DNA from: Mycocentrospora acerina
Taxonomy: Eukaryota > Ascomycota > Dothideomycetes > Pleosporales
Direction: 5' to 3'
Assembly: GCA_022701365.1 (NCBI GenBank)
Contig: JAKUHH010000201.1
Location: 124,001 to 188,000 of the forward strand
Length of the DNA stretch: 64,000 bases
Shown here: positions 1-12,900 of the stretch, one piece after another
How the letters are laid out: every line of letters begins with the position of its first letter
Numbering within the stretch: the first letter of the stretch is position 1
Notes under the pieces: generated by a model
What the model was told of the DNA's origin: nothing
What the model saw: only the letters and a program-made list of their open reading frames with translations
The model's database searches: none
Position numbers and translations under genes: made by a program

Positions 1-944
1 CCCTTGCTGCACGCTTTGTTACGTTAAGCCAAGCTTTCTTTATTGCCTTGCAGCGTCCATGCTCTTGATCATATAAAGTTGAATGCCAAGCTTTTTAGCG
101 ACTTGACTCTTTAATTTACAACGTTGTTTGGCGTTAAGAGTAGCGTAGAAGATAAGCTTGTGTAATAATTGCTTTGTAAATTTTAATAAGCTGTCTTGTT
201 TTATTAGTGCAATAGGCTAGCAATTAGCTTATAAATTAGTAGCCTAGCTATATTTGTCCTCATGCATAAGTTGTGCTCTAATTTCATTTTAGCAGATGCC
301 TTTTGCTAGCTACGTGTAGATTTTAAGTTAATTATTTTATGTAATCTATTCCTAAAGGGTAGAAAGAGTCGCTGCTATATGAACAGTTTAAGTAGAGGCG
401 CTTGAAGCAGTAAAGTGTATAAAAATTAGTGTTTTAAAGAGCATTAAAAAAAGGTTCTTGTAGACTGACGTTGCAAGTTTTTACTGCCAAGGACACTAAA
501 CCTCGCTAAAACGCCTTATATGGCGCTACGCTCCCGAGCCGGGGGCGTGCATACCCCGGTACGCTAGCTTAAAGGCCAATGCGGCGATTTTCAGGGAAAT
601 ACGAGAATTGCGGGAGGCGCCGAAAGGGTGCCGAGAAGGAGCCGAGACGTGGAACGAGCGCACGCTGAACCTAAGACTTTCGTCCCTTGGCTACCCACAA
701 TTAAGCTCCGGGAAAGTTATTGCAAGGGACCCATGGTCCTTATCTTTGACCGATAGTAATTAATCCTTCTCGAAGGCTTTCTCCGGAGCGACCGCGGAGC
801 CCCGAGATGTCACTCATTTGGGCAATCACTACTGACCTCCGTGTCATGCTCACGACAGATTTTAACCCTACTCCAAATCAGCTGTGCAAATTGCTCGTCG
901 GCCGCCATCTCCCGTCTTACACCATCCCAAATTCCATATTCACA
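1..944. other. AT-rich intergenic region, possible RIP-degraded repeat
   Basis: The first roughly 500 bases are AT-rich and dense in TpA steps, with no open frame of interest. From about 500 to 800 the composition turns GC-rich, including a CCGGGG/CCCCGG-bearing patch near 538-562 that resembles the end of a degraded repeat. This patch then runs into the promoter of the UstYa-like gene. I see no complete transposon and no terminal repeats. The RIP interpretation is inferred from composition only. Confidence 0.4.
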
Positions 945-1934
945 ATGCCCACATCTTCAACAATGCACTCGCGTGAGAACAGCACCGTGCGCCTGTCCTC
1001 CGACTACGACGAGAAACTCGGCCTGCTCGACGGTGATGCATCCAGCCCTCTAGCCGGTGCGTCATCACGCACTCGCTGGGCCATGGCTTTGCTGGCGCTG
1101 TCCAACGCCCTCTCCCTGTGTGTGCTGTTCTACGCCGTGGTGAGGCCAGAGTCTGTGCCGGCCACGGTCATGTATCCGCTGCGGCCGAATTGGTTTCCTC
1201 CTGAGAGTACGTTTGGGCATTTGCTTGACCAAGTTTGCTGTAGCATTTTGATAGTAATGGAATGAATTAGTCCCCGTAATGAAAGTCCTCCAGGGCGATT
1301 CGCTGTTCGGGCAGGAGCCAAACAATCAGAGTATCGCTGCGTGGAACTCACTTTTGCCAAGTCAGTCTTCTCAAGTGCCTTCGTCTTTGGAACAGATGAT
1401 GAGAAGTTGTCTAACGGAAACAAAACAGAGGGTCGCGGCTGGGTCCACATGCGCAACAAGACAGCCCTCCCCGATATGCCGGGCCTGAACCAATCGCTGC
1501 CCGAGCACATTGCACTGCCGTCGGTATACCACCAGCTGCACTGCCTCGTACGCACCTCTCCTCATTAATCCTTGCATCCATGAGATACAAACTACTAACA
1601 GACAAAACAGTACAGCACGATGCGCAGCTACTATGACCTCCTAGACCACATCAACAATCCGCACCAGAGTCGTGACCTCCCCACTGAACCGGGCTGGAAC
1701 AAGGAGCACCTGAACCACTGCTGGGACTACCTGCGGCAGAACATCATGTGCGCGGCCGATGTGACGCTGGAGTGGCATCGTTGGAACGAAAAAGTCGAGA
1801 CGGGCTGGGGGTATGAGCACCAGTGTAAGGACTGGGATGCGCTGACCGAGTGGGTGCTGGAGAGGCGAACGTCGAATAACTGGGGCTTGTTGAGGGGGGA
1901 GGGGGAGAGGATTCCACTGAAGGAGAGTTCGTAG
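945..1934 (+). CDS. UstYa-family (DUF3328) oxidase-like protein
   Basis: This three-exon gene encodes a member of the fungal UstYa/DUF3328 family, whose members perform oxidative cyclisation or other oxidations in RiPP and polyketide pathways. The start is the ATG at 945; an in-frame ATG at 807 is less likely because family N-termini are short. A charged N-terminal tail (about residues 1-45) precedes one membrane span (WAMALLALSNALSLCVLFY). Exon 2 ends with the first family motif, YHQLHCL. Exon 3 carries the second, HLNHCWDYLRQNIMC, followed by AADVTLEW. Both HxxHC motifs look intact. Intron 2 (1548-1610) is clear. Intron 1 is either 1207-1293 (GTACGT donor, 279 residues total) or 1211-1270 (288 residues), and both keep the frame. 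It sits tail to tail with the DHA2 transporter at the edge of the polyketide locus, which suggests a tailoring role; that is inference. Confidence 0.85.
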
Positions 1935-2005
1935 TGGGTTGATTGTGTGTGTGTGTCTGTTGCATGTGTATTTCATTCATCTATGTACGCTGCGTTGGGG
2001 TTAAG

Positions 2006-3798
2006 CTAGTTGGAAGCTCTTTCATCAACATAAACCTCGCCGCTGTTCTCCAGGCCAAACTCCGTCTCCAACTTCTCCCTCAAAACAATTTCTCCCTCTG
2101 CACACGCCAACATGAAGGCAACACCAGCAATGCCAGCCGCAGCATACCAGACTGCACTGACTGCCTCCCCAAACACTTGCACAACCTCACCCCTCACCGT
2201 CCTCTGCAGACTCAATAAAAATGCCCGTGTCGCAGAGCCATACGCCCTTCCGCCGCCCAATTGCCCCCTAACCTGCTCATCTGATATCCTACCCGCAAGC
2301 GCCTCAAACCTATTGTTAAATATCGTGGCAGGAATCGTCACACTCCATATACTCCCCAGGCTCTGCAAAAATGTAAAGGTACTCGTAGCAACCGCCTGAT
2401 CGTTCTCCCCCACGGCACCTTGGAACGCCGGCAACAACGTATTGATCACCATACCCAGCCCAAGCGAGAACAGCACCTCCATCAAGATCCAGTCCGCATC
2501 TCCCGATGCTTCATCCAAAATACTAAACAGCCCGCACGCGATACACATGCCCGCAAATCCAAACACGTGCAGCATCTTGTACCGCCCGAATTTACTAACC
2601 AAGACAACTGAGACGATGCTCGCGGGGATGGCGACGGTAACAATGGGCAGTAGCTGCACACCGGCCCGGGAGGGCGTTGACATGCGCACGCCCTGAAAGT
2701 ACACAGGTAGCAAAAAGTTGATCCAGTTGCTGAGCAGGCTGCTGGTAAAGGCTCCGGCCGCCACGGTAGCCCCCACGCGATGAGATAGCAGGCGGAGAGG
2801 CATGACGGGCTCGACTGTGTTGCTGCGCTCGAGATATCGCTCCAGGAGCAAAAACAGTCCCAATCCTACCACACCGGCGGTGAGGGCAGCGATGATGCGG
2901 GCATCACTCCAGGGGTATTCGGACCCAGCGTACGTGAGAGCGTACAACATGGCGCCGGTCGCGGCCACGAGCACCACGTTGCCGGCATAATCCACGGACT
3001 TGAGGCGCTCACGGCGACTTGAGCTTGTGTCCCTGACCCTGTCTTTCAGACAAAAAACCAAGACCAGAAAGCTCACCCCGCCAAACGGCACCGGCAGCCA
3101 AAAGACCCACCTCCAAGCGCCCGTCTGGACCAGCACACCCCCCAACAACGGACCACTAACGGCGCCCACTAGATACGCGGACAGCATGACGGCCATGTAG
3201 TTTCCTCGATACCGGACAGGGACGAGGTCAGAGACTACAATGGCCGACATGACGTTGATGCCACCTCCGCCAAGGCCCTGGACTACCCGTCCGGCAATGA
3301 GCTGCGAGCCGGACGCTGCTGCGCCCGATATTATTCCGCCAATGACAAAAAGGAGCACGGATAGGCAGGTGGGATAGCGGCGGCCAAATAGATCAGATAG
3401 CTGGCCTAGGGGCGGAGCGACTGCCGCGCTGTGCAGAGTGGTGTTAGTTGTCGAGCATGGGGGAGGTTAAGTGGGGCGGGAGGTTCAGACCTTGCCAATG
3501 CATACCCGTTAGAGACCCATACATAGCTCGGCCCTATGCCAAGCACGTCTACAATGGTCGGAAGGGCGGTGGAGACGATGGTGATCTCGAGTGCCAGCAT
3601 GAGCTTGCTGGTTGCGAGGGCCGCGACAATGGCCCAGAAGTGGAGCCCTTTTGCTGCTTCTACAACAGTGACTGCCTCTGACTCTGGCCCTGTCGAACTC
3701 GGCCTCGGCTCTACATCATCTTTCAAGTCCGTTGAGGCGTCAACTGTCTTCTCGGTCGGGTGTTCCGAACAAACACCTAATGAGTCCTGCTCTGTCAT
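2006..3798 (-). CDS. MFS drug-efflux transporter, DHA2 (14-TM) family
   Basis: This two-exon gene encodes a 576-residue transporter. Exon 1 is 3798-3491, the intron is 3490-3429 (62 bases) and exon 2 is 3428-2006. A polar N-terminal tail of about 55 residues precedes the first membrane span. The splice joins NGYALA to SAAVAPPLGQLSDLFGRR, which rebuilds MFS motif A (GxLsDxxGRR) exactly. The antiporter motif C region (SGPLLGG followed by WRWVFW) is present downstream. Length and motif order match the Azr1/TRI12-like DHA2 multidrug family, which exports small toxic molecules across the plasma membrane by proton exchange. Its place within a polyketide locus suggests product export or self-protection. 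The start was chosen at MTEQDS rather than 40 codons upstream, because the upstream extension is hydrophobic and unlike the family. Confidence 0.9.
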
Positions 3799-4032
3799 GG
3801 TTGATGCGCCGTAGAGATGAGTGGGCAAAGTAAAAAAGGCAAAGGTAAATAAAAGGATAAACGTTGGATGGGATGACTCGGGATAGCATTCTGTTATATA
3901 GACTTTGGGGCAGCGCACTCACGTGACTGTATATTCACCATGTACATTGTGATTCACTTGCTATTCACAATCGGCAATTGATTTGGCATTTGTACTTTTA
4001 AATTGCTATACTATTCTTTATGCTTTTTACTA

Positions 4033-5803
4033 CTACTCATCCCCTGGCAACCGAATCTCATGACCCGTCCCCTCGCTCAAAAATGGATTCAAACAAGCAC
4101 CCAGCATCGCAACAGCCGCACACGCCCAAAACACCAAGCTTGTCACATTATGCGATGAGCCATACCCTAACAACGCCCCCGCCAACGCCGTGCTCCCCGC
4201 TCGCGTTACCATTGAGCAAAAAAACGCAATGCTGTGCGTCCTGGCGAGTGCAGATGGGTGCGGGCATGCCGCGTTGATCAGGACGGTTTGGGACGGGGAC
4301 ACAGTGCTGGTCATCAGCGCGGTGAGCATCTGCATGGGCGTTATCACGGCCCAAATTGCAAACCCGGTTTTGCCAGATGGTGGAGGGGTGCTGGAGGGGA
4401 CAAGAGCTGCGAAGGGGTACGCGTAGTAGAGGAGCGGGAAGGCTGGATAGAAGATGCGCCAGATGTGCAGAGACCCAAGGCGTTGGGACAGGCGTGGGTA
4501 GAAGATTAGTTGGAGGGGGAGGGAGAAGATGCCTGTTTTCGATTCGATCAGCATAACTTCAATTGAAGTAAAAGGTGCAGTGTGGTGTTGTACGTACCAT
4601 ACATGACCGAGTACACAGCCAAAGGCAACGGCGTGAAGCCAGCTCCTCCACCAAAGAAAAACGGGAGCTGTCTTTTCGCCTCCTCCTCCCTACTGGAGAC
4701 AGGCGTCACGAGTAGATTCGGGAAGGCGATGCCCGCAGTCGCGAGGTGCGCTTCGTAGATGAAGGCCGCGAGGAGGACCATCATCATGTTTTTGGTGAAG
4801 ATGCGCGTGGTGGGCAGCCTGGCAACGAACTTGGGTTTGGGCGGTGGTGACGGCAGGTCCGGCTCGTCGAGAAACGCCATTTCCTCGGCTTGGTTGACGG
4901 GGGCGTACAGTGCCTCTTTGCCGGTGCGGTTGCGGAGCAATGAGAACCGGGAGAGGATGTAGCGTGATAGGGCGATGCCGGGATCGTACCTATGGCGGAG
5001 GGGTTTGGACGTCTGCATCATAGTCAGTTTCGGTCGGGGTGAGTTTGCGAGCATACCTCTTCAAGGAATAAAACAGCCGTCACCAACACCACCAGCAAAA
5101 AGCCCGCGTTGAGAAGGGCGGGCAGCGCATACGGATACCGGGTCAGCAACCCACCGCCGTGGGCCTTGGGCGTCAGCTCGACCGTGCCGGCTGCGATGAG
5201 GGCACTGAGGATGATGGCAAAGCTGGTGCTGATGTTCAGGAGGACAAAGGCTCTTGCTTGGAATCTGGGGTTGTCTTTAGCTGAAAAGTGGCCACAGAAA
5301 GGAAACTATAGACAAACTTTTTTTCTTGAACAACCTCAGCCGTCATAGTCCGCACCATAGCAACAGTACCATTGGTCAGTCCCTCGATAAAGCGCAGCAC
5401 GAGGGCCTGTTTGAAATTGGCTACAAAGCCGAATAACGAGCACGCGACAACTACCATCTAATGTCAGCACAACCTCCACCCACACACCATGGCATAAAAA
5501 TGGCTTACAAGACCCCAACAAACTCAACACAACAACAAACTTCCTCCCGCCCCAAGGCGAATCCGCGATGCTTCCAAGAAAAACACTCGCGAGGCATTGC
5601 GCGATGGTGTAGGCGGCCTGCATCAGCGTGGTCTGCTGGACGATAGCGGCACTAGGGAGGGACGGGTCCAACGACTGCAGCTGGAAGTAGACATAGGATG
5701 AGATGGAGACTTTGACGATGGGCTCACAGAAGCGCACGAGGAAGAGGATGACCAGTTGGTCTTTCCGCGGGAGGGAGGCCCACGTTACTCTGGCTTCTGC
5801 CAT
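4033..5803 (-). CDS. MFS transporter, YCR023C/ZRT1-like multidrug type
   Basis: This five-exon gene encodes a 524-residue protein. Exons are 5803-5509, 5450-5318, 5264-5057, 5012-4598 and 4556-4033, totalling 1,575 bases. The N-terminus (LPRKDQLVILFLVRFCEPI) and the motif A variant SIADSPWGGRK are typical of the fungal MFS subfamily related to yeast YCR023C. A cytoplasmic loop rich in Pro and Lys (about residues 225-290) separates two six-helix halves. The donor of exon 2 is GTTTGT, a weaker site chosen because it restores the family motif EKKFQARAF. The substrate is unknown. It is transcribed in the same direction as the DHA2 transporter and divergently from the polyketide synthase, so co-regulation is plausible. 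Confidence 0.85.
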
Positions 5804-6930
5804 GTTGGACTGTCTTGCCGTGCTGCTGTGTTTGACGACTGTAGAGTAGCCGTGAGCAGCATTCGTTTTGGTTTACGAGGATTGGGTGTAGAGGTTACGC
5901 CAAGTGTTACGTCAACGGTGTTGCCTAGTCTCACGGAATATATCTCGGATAGCCATACTCGTTTACCGCTCATTCCCACATCCGATAAGAACGGCAGGAA
6001 TTTGCCGGCCATAACAAGGATAATAGAGGCCGGCGCTTTTGACTTCAACTGTGTACTATGGTACCAGGCAAAAGTGCTGTTGGTGGGGAGGCTAAGGGTC
6101 GTAGATCAGGCCGGCGTTTTAACATTTCAAATAGTCTCTATTTTCTAAAATACAGCATGACTCGAGCACAAACACAACGAGATGGGGACTGCCGAAAAAT
6201 AAAATACATTTAATTACTTAAAGTAGTCTAGCAGTACCTTAATTTCTGATCCTTGTTACTTCCTCACCGACAATACTTTTGCCTGGGTACCATAGAAGGA
6301 CTACTCGGCCTCTTGCGGCGATTCTCGTTATTACATTAAGCCTGCAGGTGGGGCCCTTTTTTAGAGAAAAAAGTGAACTGCCAGGAGGTGCCATGCAGCT
6401 TAGATTTAATAACTAACTACACGTGCAGGGGTATCTATCAGATCTGTTTTGGATCTAGAGGTACAGGGGGGTTCAAATCGTACCATTGTTGTATGCTATC
6501 ATCTTCTAATACCCCTGCGCTGCTTAAAGCGCTGCAGATGGAGACATTGAAAGCGCTACTTCGTAGTGGCATTTTAATTGGCTATGCCTGAGGATCGCGG
6601 TACCTTTTCGTCTAAGTGGTGAAGTCTTCCGAGGGTTGTTCTGTTATACTGCCAAGCCCGGACAGTATGTAATAAAGCCAATGATTGCTGAAGAGGAGAG
6701 GAAGTCTGTCACATTTGCTCCTAGAACTTTACCAGAGGGAAGCCTGAACGGCCAGGTGTCTTCATTTTTCTCTCATACGAATTCTTTTATTTTCTATAAG
6801 CAAAGTACACGGATGTACTAAGCCGTTCAGGGCACCCTCTTGTATAACTACCCTTAGAGTGCTTGTAAACAAACACCAGCACACTGGCCTTACAATCCTG
6901 CCTCATCTCACCACTCCTCCTTGCCTTACC
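5804..6930. promoter_or_regulatory. Divergent intergenic region between MFS gene and polyketide synthase
   Basis: This 1.1 kb stretch lies between the start codons of the divergent transporter and synthase genes. It is AT-rich from about 6130 to 6250 and again from 6640 to 6860, with only short open frames that I do not recognise (for example 6373-6591 and 6636-6821). A TATA-like TATAAC stretch lies about 90 bases upstream of the synthase ATG. It presumably contains both promoters. No known regulator site can be assigned with confidence. Confidence 0.5.
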
Positions 6931-9900
6931 ATGGCCCCAGAACCCATCGCCGTAATCGGCAGCGCCTGCCGCTTCCCAGGTGACCTTACTACCCCCTCCA
7001 AGTTATGGACCTTTCTCTCCAAACCCCATGATCTCCAATCCCAAGTCCCAAAAGACCGCTTCAACATTGACGCTTTCCACCACTCTGACGGCAGTCACCA
7101 TGGGCGGACCAACGCACGGCACGGCTACTTCCTCTCGAACATCAAGACCTTGGACGCGCAGTTCTTCGGTGTCCAGGCCGGCGAGGCTGAGAGCATGGAC
7201 CCGCAGCAGCGCCAACTGCTGGAGGCGACATATGAAGCGCTCTGTGATGCCGGGCAAACACTTGCGGGATTGAAAGGGTCGAATACGGCCGTCTACGTTG
7301 GGATCATGACACATGATTTCGAGCTGACCAAGGTCGGGGATTTGGATGCGATTCCGACGTATCTGGCGACGGGAGCGGCTACGAGCATTGCGAGTAACCG
7401 GTTGAGTTATTTTTTTGATTGGCATGGGCCGAGTGTAAGTTTTTGCTGGTTATGAGGGAGAGAGGTGGACATGTTGCTGACGGACCTAGATGACGATTGA
7501 TACGGCGTGTAGCTCGTCACTTGTTGCGGTCCATCATGCTGTGCAGCAGCTGCGCAGCGGCATGAGCAAGGTTGCTGTTGCGGCGGGTGCAAATCTGATG
7601 CTCTCGCCCCGTAAGTCTTTATATCTTGTCCACTGCGATCAGCAGCTAACGGGATTCAGTAAACTTTATTACTGAAAGCAAGCTGTCTATGCTTTCGCCG
7701 ACAGGGCGGTCGCGCATGTGGGATGCTGCGGCGGACGGATATGCAAGAGGAGTGAGTGCCTATTTCTTTCTTTCTAAAAGAAAACAGCTTACTGACTCGT
7801 GATGACGATATCCACAGGAGGGCATTGCGTGCGTTGTACTCAAAACTCTCTCCCAAGCTCTCGCCGACGGCGATGTAATCGATTGCCTTATCCGCGAGAC
7901 GGGTGTCGGCCAGGACGGCAGGACCACAGGCATCACTATGCCGAGCAACGTTGCTCAGGCGGCGCTGATCCGCGATACATACTCCCGGGCCGGGCTGGAT
8001 CTGAGCAGGCCTGATGGGCGACCGCAGTTCTTCGAGGCGCATGGTATGGGAAATAAACCGAGACCTGGTGGTACACCATGCTGACTGAAAAAAACAGGCA
8101 CCGGAACACCGGCAGGCGACCCTCAAGAAGCCGAGGCCGTATCGACCGCCTTCTTCTCCAATTCGCCCCAAGACGTGCAGGACCTGTATGTGGGGTCCAT
8201 CAAGACGGTGATTGGCCACACAGAGGGAACGGCTGGTATCGCAGGCCTGCTCAAGTGCAGCCTGGCTGTGCAGAATGGCATTGTGCCGCCCAATATGCTG
8301 CTCGACAAGCTCAGCCCGCGCGTTGAGCCATTTTGCGACCATCTGCGTGTGCCCAAAGAGGCGATGCCGTGGCCGGCTGTTGCAGAGGGGCAGCCGAGGA
8401 GGGCCAGTGTGAACTCTTTCGGTAAGCTTTGCCTTGTCTTTTCCTGCAAGTATGCTGCTAACAGATGGCAGGCTTCGGAGGCACAAATGCACACGCCATC
8501 GTCGAGGAGTATATTCCCCCCACACTCTCAACTCCCGCCGACAGCACCTCAACCAACGCCCTGCCGCTGGTCTTCTCGGCCCGGACGAAACGCTCCCTCA
8601 AGGCCAACCTGGAGAGTATCCTATCCCTCGTAAAAACAACCCCAGACATCAACATCACAGACCTAGCATGGACGCTCCTCCAGAAACGCTCCATCCTCCC
8701 CCTGCGCCATGCCATCGCAGCAAGCAGCGTCGAGTCTCTCTGCAAGACGCTCGAAGCCGCCATCAAAGACGACGTGGGGTTGGAATACACACCCAAAGCC
8801 ACGGATGCAGCCCGGATCCTCGGCATTTTTACAGGCCAGGGCGCACAGTGGCCGGCCATGCTGAAGCAGCTTGTTGTGCGCGTCCCGTTGGTGGCGACCA
8901 TTGTTGATGAGCTGGACGTGGCGCTGCAAACCCTTCCCGAGAAGTACCGGCCCGACTGGACACTCAAGGAAGAGCTGCTTCTGGAAGGCGATGCGTCCAA
9001 CGTGCGCTTGGCTACATACTCGCAACCCCTCTGCACAGCAGTCCAGATCGTTCTGGTCCGGTTGCTGTCGGCGGCTGGTGTTGAGTTTAAAGCAATTGTC
9101 GGCCACAGCTCCGGCGAGATCGGCTGCGCATTTGCGGTGGGGTTCATCAGTGCCAGCCAGGCTATTCGTGTTGCGTACCTGCGCGGTCTTACGTCTTGCC
9201 ATGCTGCCTCCCCCACCCGACAGGGGGGTGGAATGTTGGCAGCGGGAGTATCCGTCGACGATGCACGGGAACTAGTCGAGCTAGAGGCGTTTGCGGGCCG
9301 TGTGTGCATCGCGGCATGCAACTCACCCGACAGCGTTACCTTTTCGGGCGACATAGATGCCCTGCAAGAGATGGCTGACATACTCGAGGACGAGGCCAAA
9401 TTCGCGCGTCTGCTCCGCGTCGACAAGGCCTACCACTCCCACCACATGCTCCCCTGCTCGGACCCGTACATGGCCGCCCTCAACGATTGCGGTTGCGCGG
9501 TAGCCGACGGGACGGATACAGACACGGACACAAAGTGGTACTCGTCGGTGCATGAGGGCAAGACCATGACCAAGGCTGACGTGACGCCACAATACTGGCG
9601 GGACAACCTTGTCTCGCCCGTGCTCTTCCGCCAAGCGCTGGAGCAGGCAGGGTTGGAGAATCCGCTGGATGCCGCCGTGGAGATTGGCCCGCACCCGACA
9701 CTGCAAGCGCCGGCGACAAACACGTTGGCTACCGTTATAGCGGACGAGATCCCTTATACCGGGTGTCTGCAGCGCGGCCGCGATGACGTGACTGCGTTCG
9801 CTGCGGGTCTGGGCTACATCTGGGAGCGGCTTGGTACGCTGCACGCCGTCAACGGAACCGCTTTTGTGGCGGCAATGCAGCCCGCCCCGCCAGTGGACAT

Positions 9901-12900
9901 GTCAAAGTGCCTCCCGGCCTACGCCTGGGATCACTCGCGCGTCTACTGGTCTGAGTCCCGCGCTGCGAAGGCGTTGCTGCATGGCCCGCGCCCGCACCTC
10001 ATGCTCGGGACGCTTCTGCCCAGCAGCACGGCCACGACGCTTCAATGGCGCAACTTCATCCGGCCAAGAGATCACGAGTGGATGCAGGGCCATGACCTCC
10101 AGGGCCAGGCGGTGCTCCCCGCCGCAGGGTACGTGGTCATGGGGATGGAGGCGGCGTTGCATGTTGCTGCGGGCAAGAGCGTGGGATTGCTTGAGATGCT
10201 GGACTTGAGCATTGACAAGGCGGTTACGTTTGATGATGCAGACAGCATGGCGGAACTGACGCTTACTGCGAGCGTTGCGTCTTCCGACGATGCGCACATC
10301 GTCCTGGAGTTTGAGATTGCCTCTTGCCTGTCCCGCGAGTCGACACTGTCTTTGTCTGCCCACGGCCGGATTATCGTCACCCTCGGAGAGCCCGTGTCGC
10401 TTCCCAGCCCTGGCCCGGCACCACCGCACGCCAACCCCGTCGACATCAAGCTGTTCTACAAGGAACTCGGCAGCATTGGCTATGACTACAGCAACAACTT
10501 CCGCTGCGTGTACAGCATGTCGCGGAGCACATCACGGGCCTCTGGTCACATGGCACACCCGCGACTGGTCGACGGTTCCAGCCCCATTGTTCTGCACCCT
10601 GCCAATCTCGACCTGGCTTTCCAGACTGTCATGGGCGCCTACTCGTCCCCCGGCGATAAGCGCCTGCGGTCGCTGTACGTCCCGACGCGGATGGGGCGGA
10701 TCGCGCTTGTGCCAAGTGTGTGCGCGAGCACGCTGGACTCGCTTGAAGGGGTGCGGTACAACGCTGTCAACACCTACGATGGCGGCGACTACCTCTCCGG
10801 TGACATCGAGGTGTTCGACAATGAGGCCAATGCGGTGCTGTACAACGTTGAAGACATGCACCTCAAGCCCTTGACCCCGCCGTCTGCACATGAAGACCAC
10901 AAGCCGTTTACCAAGACTGTGTGGGGCCCCCTGAATCCCGACAAGATTCTTGACATTGAAAGGTTGTGGGCCACTGAGCAGGACAAGGAGGTTATTCCAA
11001 TCATCGAGCAGGCTGTCTACTACTTTGTCCGCAAGTTTTTGGCGGAACTGACCGAGGAAGATAGGAAGAACGCAAGTCTGGGCAATCAGCGGTACATCTA
11101 CTGGCATGAGCATGTTATCAAGCTTGCCAGGGATGGGAAACATCTGTTTTACAAGCCCGAATGGGAGGAGGATACGGAGCAAAGCATCGACAAGTTGCTA
11201 CAGGAGTAATTCATCCACCACACTACCACCAACACACAATGATATGACTCGCTAACACGCATGATAGGCACTGGTACCACCCTCACCTGCGACTGGCCAA
11301 GCTGGTCAGCGACAACAGCCTGTCTACGATCCGTGAGAACAAGAACCCTTTCATCTGGATGAACGAGAAGGGGCTTTTAACAGAGTTCTACACGAGCTAT
11401 TTGACCAGCGGGCCGACGTGGGAGTACGGGCAGCATCTGGTTGGCCAGATTGCGCATCGGTTCCAGAACATGGACATACTAGAAATCGGTATATTTTCTC
11501 CACCCTTGTTTCTGACTTGCAAAGAGCTAACACCAACAAGGCGGTGGCACTGGCTCCGCAACAGCCTCCATCCTTGCGATCCCAGAGCTCGGTTTCAACA
11601 GTTACACTTTCACAGACATCTCGGCCGCGTTTTTCGAAAAAGCAAAGGAGAAATTCGCCCCCTTCCTCGAGCGAATGGACTTCCGCAAGCTAGACATCAC
11701 TAAACCGCCTGCGGAGCAAGGCTTCAAGACCCACGCGTACGACATGATCATCGCGAGCTCCGTGTTGCACGCTACGCCCAACCTGACCGAGACCATGGCC
11801 AACGCCCGCACTCTGTTGAAGCCCGGCGGGCATGTGGTTATCTGTGAAGCTACAAATAAGGATCACATGCGTGTTGGGTACCTGTTTGGTTCGTTTGCGG
11901 ATTGGTGGGCGGGTATAAATGAGGGCCGCACGTTGGATCCATTTGCTACCCGCGAGGAGTGGGATGCCATTTTCAAGAAGACTGGCTTCTCAGGGATCGA
12001 CAGCGTCACCACTGACCGCGAGAGCCACCTCTTCCCCAACACCCTCCTCAGCACACACGCCATCACGCCCGAGCAGCTACGCCTCGACGATCCCCTTTCC
12101 GCCTCGCCCAAGCCGCAGCTCCCACAGCTCGTCATTGTGGGTGGTGGCGCGGCATCCGCACCCATCCTGAAGAAAGTCAGCGAGCTGCTATCGAGCCGCA
12201 ACCCGCTCGTCGTACCCAGCTTGCTCGAGTTGGAGGCCGCAGAGGTGCAGCCCCAGGCAACATACGTGATCCTCTCGGAGGTCGATAGCCCCGTGTTTGA
12301 GGTGCTCACCGATGAGAAGCTCGCTGCTGTTAAGAAGTTGTTCTTCGGGTCGAGTGCGGGTGGGGTACTCTGGCTGACAGAGGATGCCTGGGTTTCGAAT
12401 CCGCTCCAGGCGATGGGGATCGGTATGTTAAGGTCTGTCAGGTTGGAGAACGTGGATGTTGCGTTCCAGTGTCTTGATGTGGACCGGCTCGAGGAACTAG
12501 ACGCCAAATTCCTGGTCGAACAGATCTTGCGCCTGGAGGAGGGCACGCCGGAAAATACGGTCTGGACGCTTGAGCCGGAGATCTGCATCGTGAATGGCCG
12601 GCCACACGTGCCGCGTATTAAGCAGGACACCGCACGGAATGACCGCCTCAACTCTGTCCGCCGTCCGATCTTTGACGAGGTCGACGTCAGCACTGTACCC
12701 GTGGTGCTGCAGAGCACGTCACCCCCAGTCCTAGTTACAGCCCAGACCTCCCGACCTCTGGGTATACTGCCCGACGCAGCCAAGCAGACGATCCGCGTGC
12801 ACCACGCCACTGTCAAGGCTATCCGCGTGCATGGGCTGGGGTACTTCTACATTGTAACTGGCACGACGGCCAACGGCGCTGTGCTGGCCTTGGCGGAGAT

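Noticed and set aside
8458..9426. Long minus-strand frame of 322 codons
   Set aside because: It is antisense to the AT domain of the synthase, with biased Ser/Arg composition and no domain; a shadow of a GC-rich coding exon.
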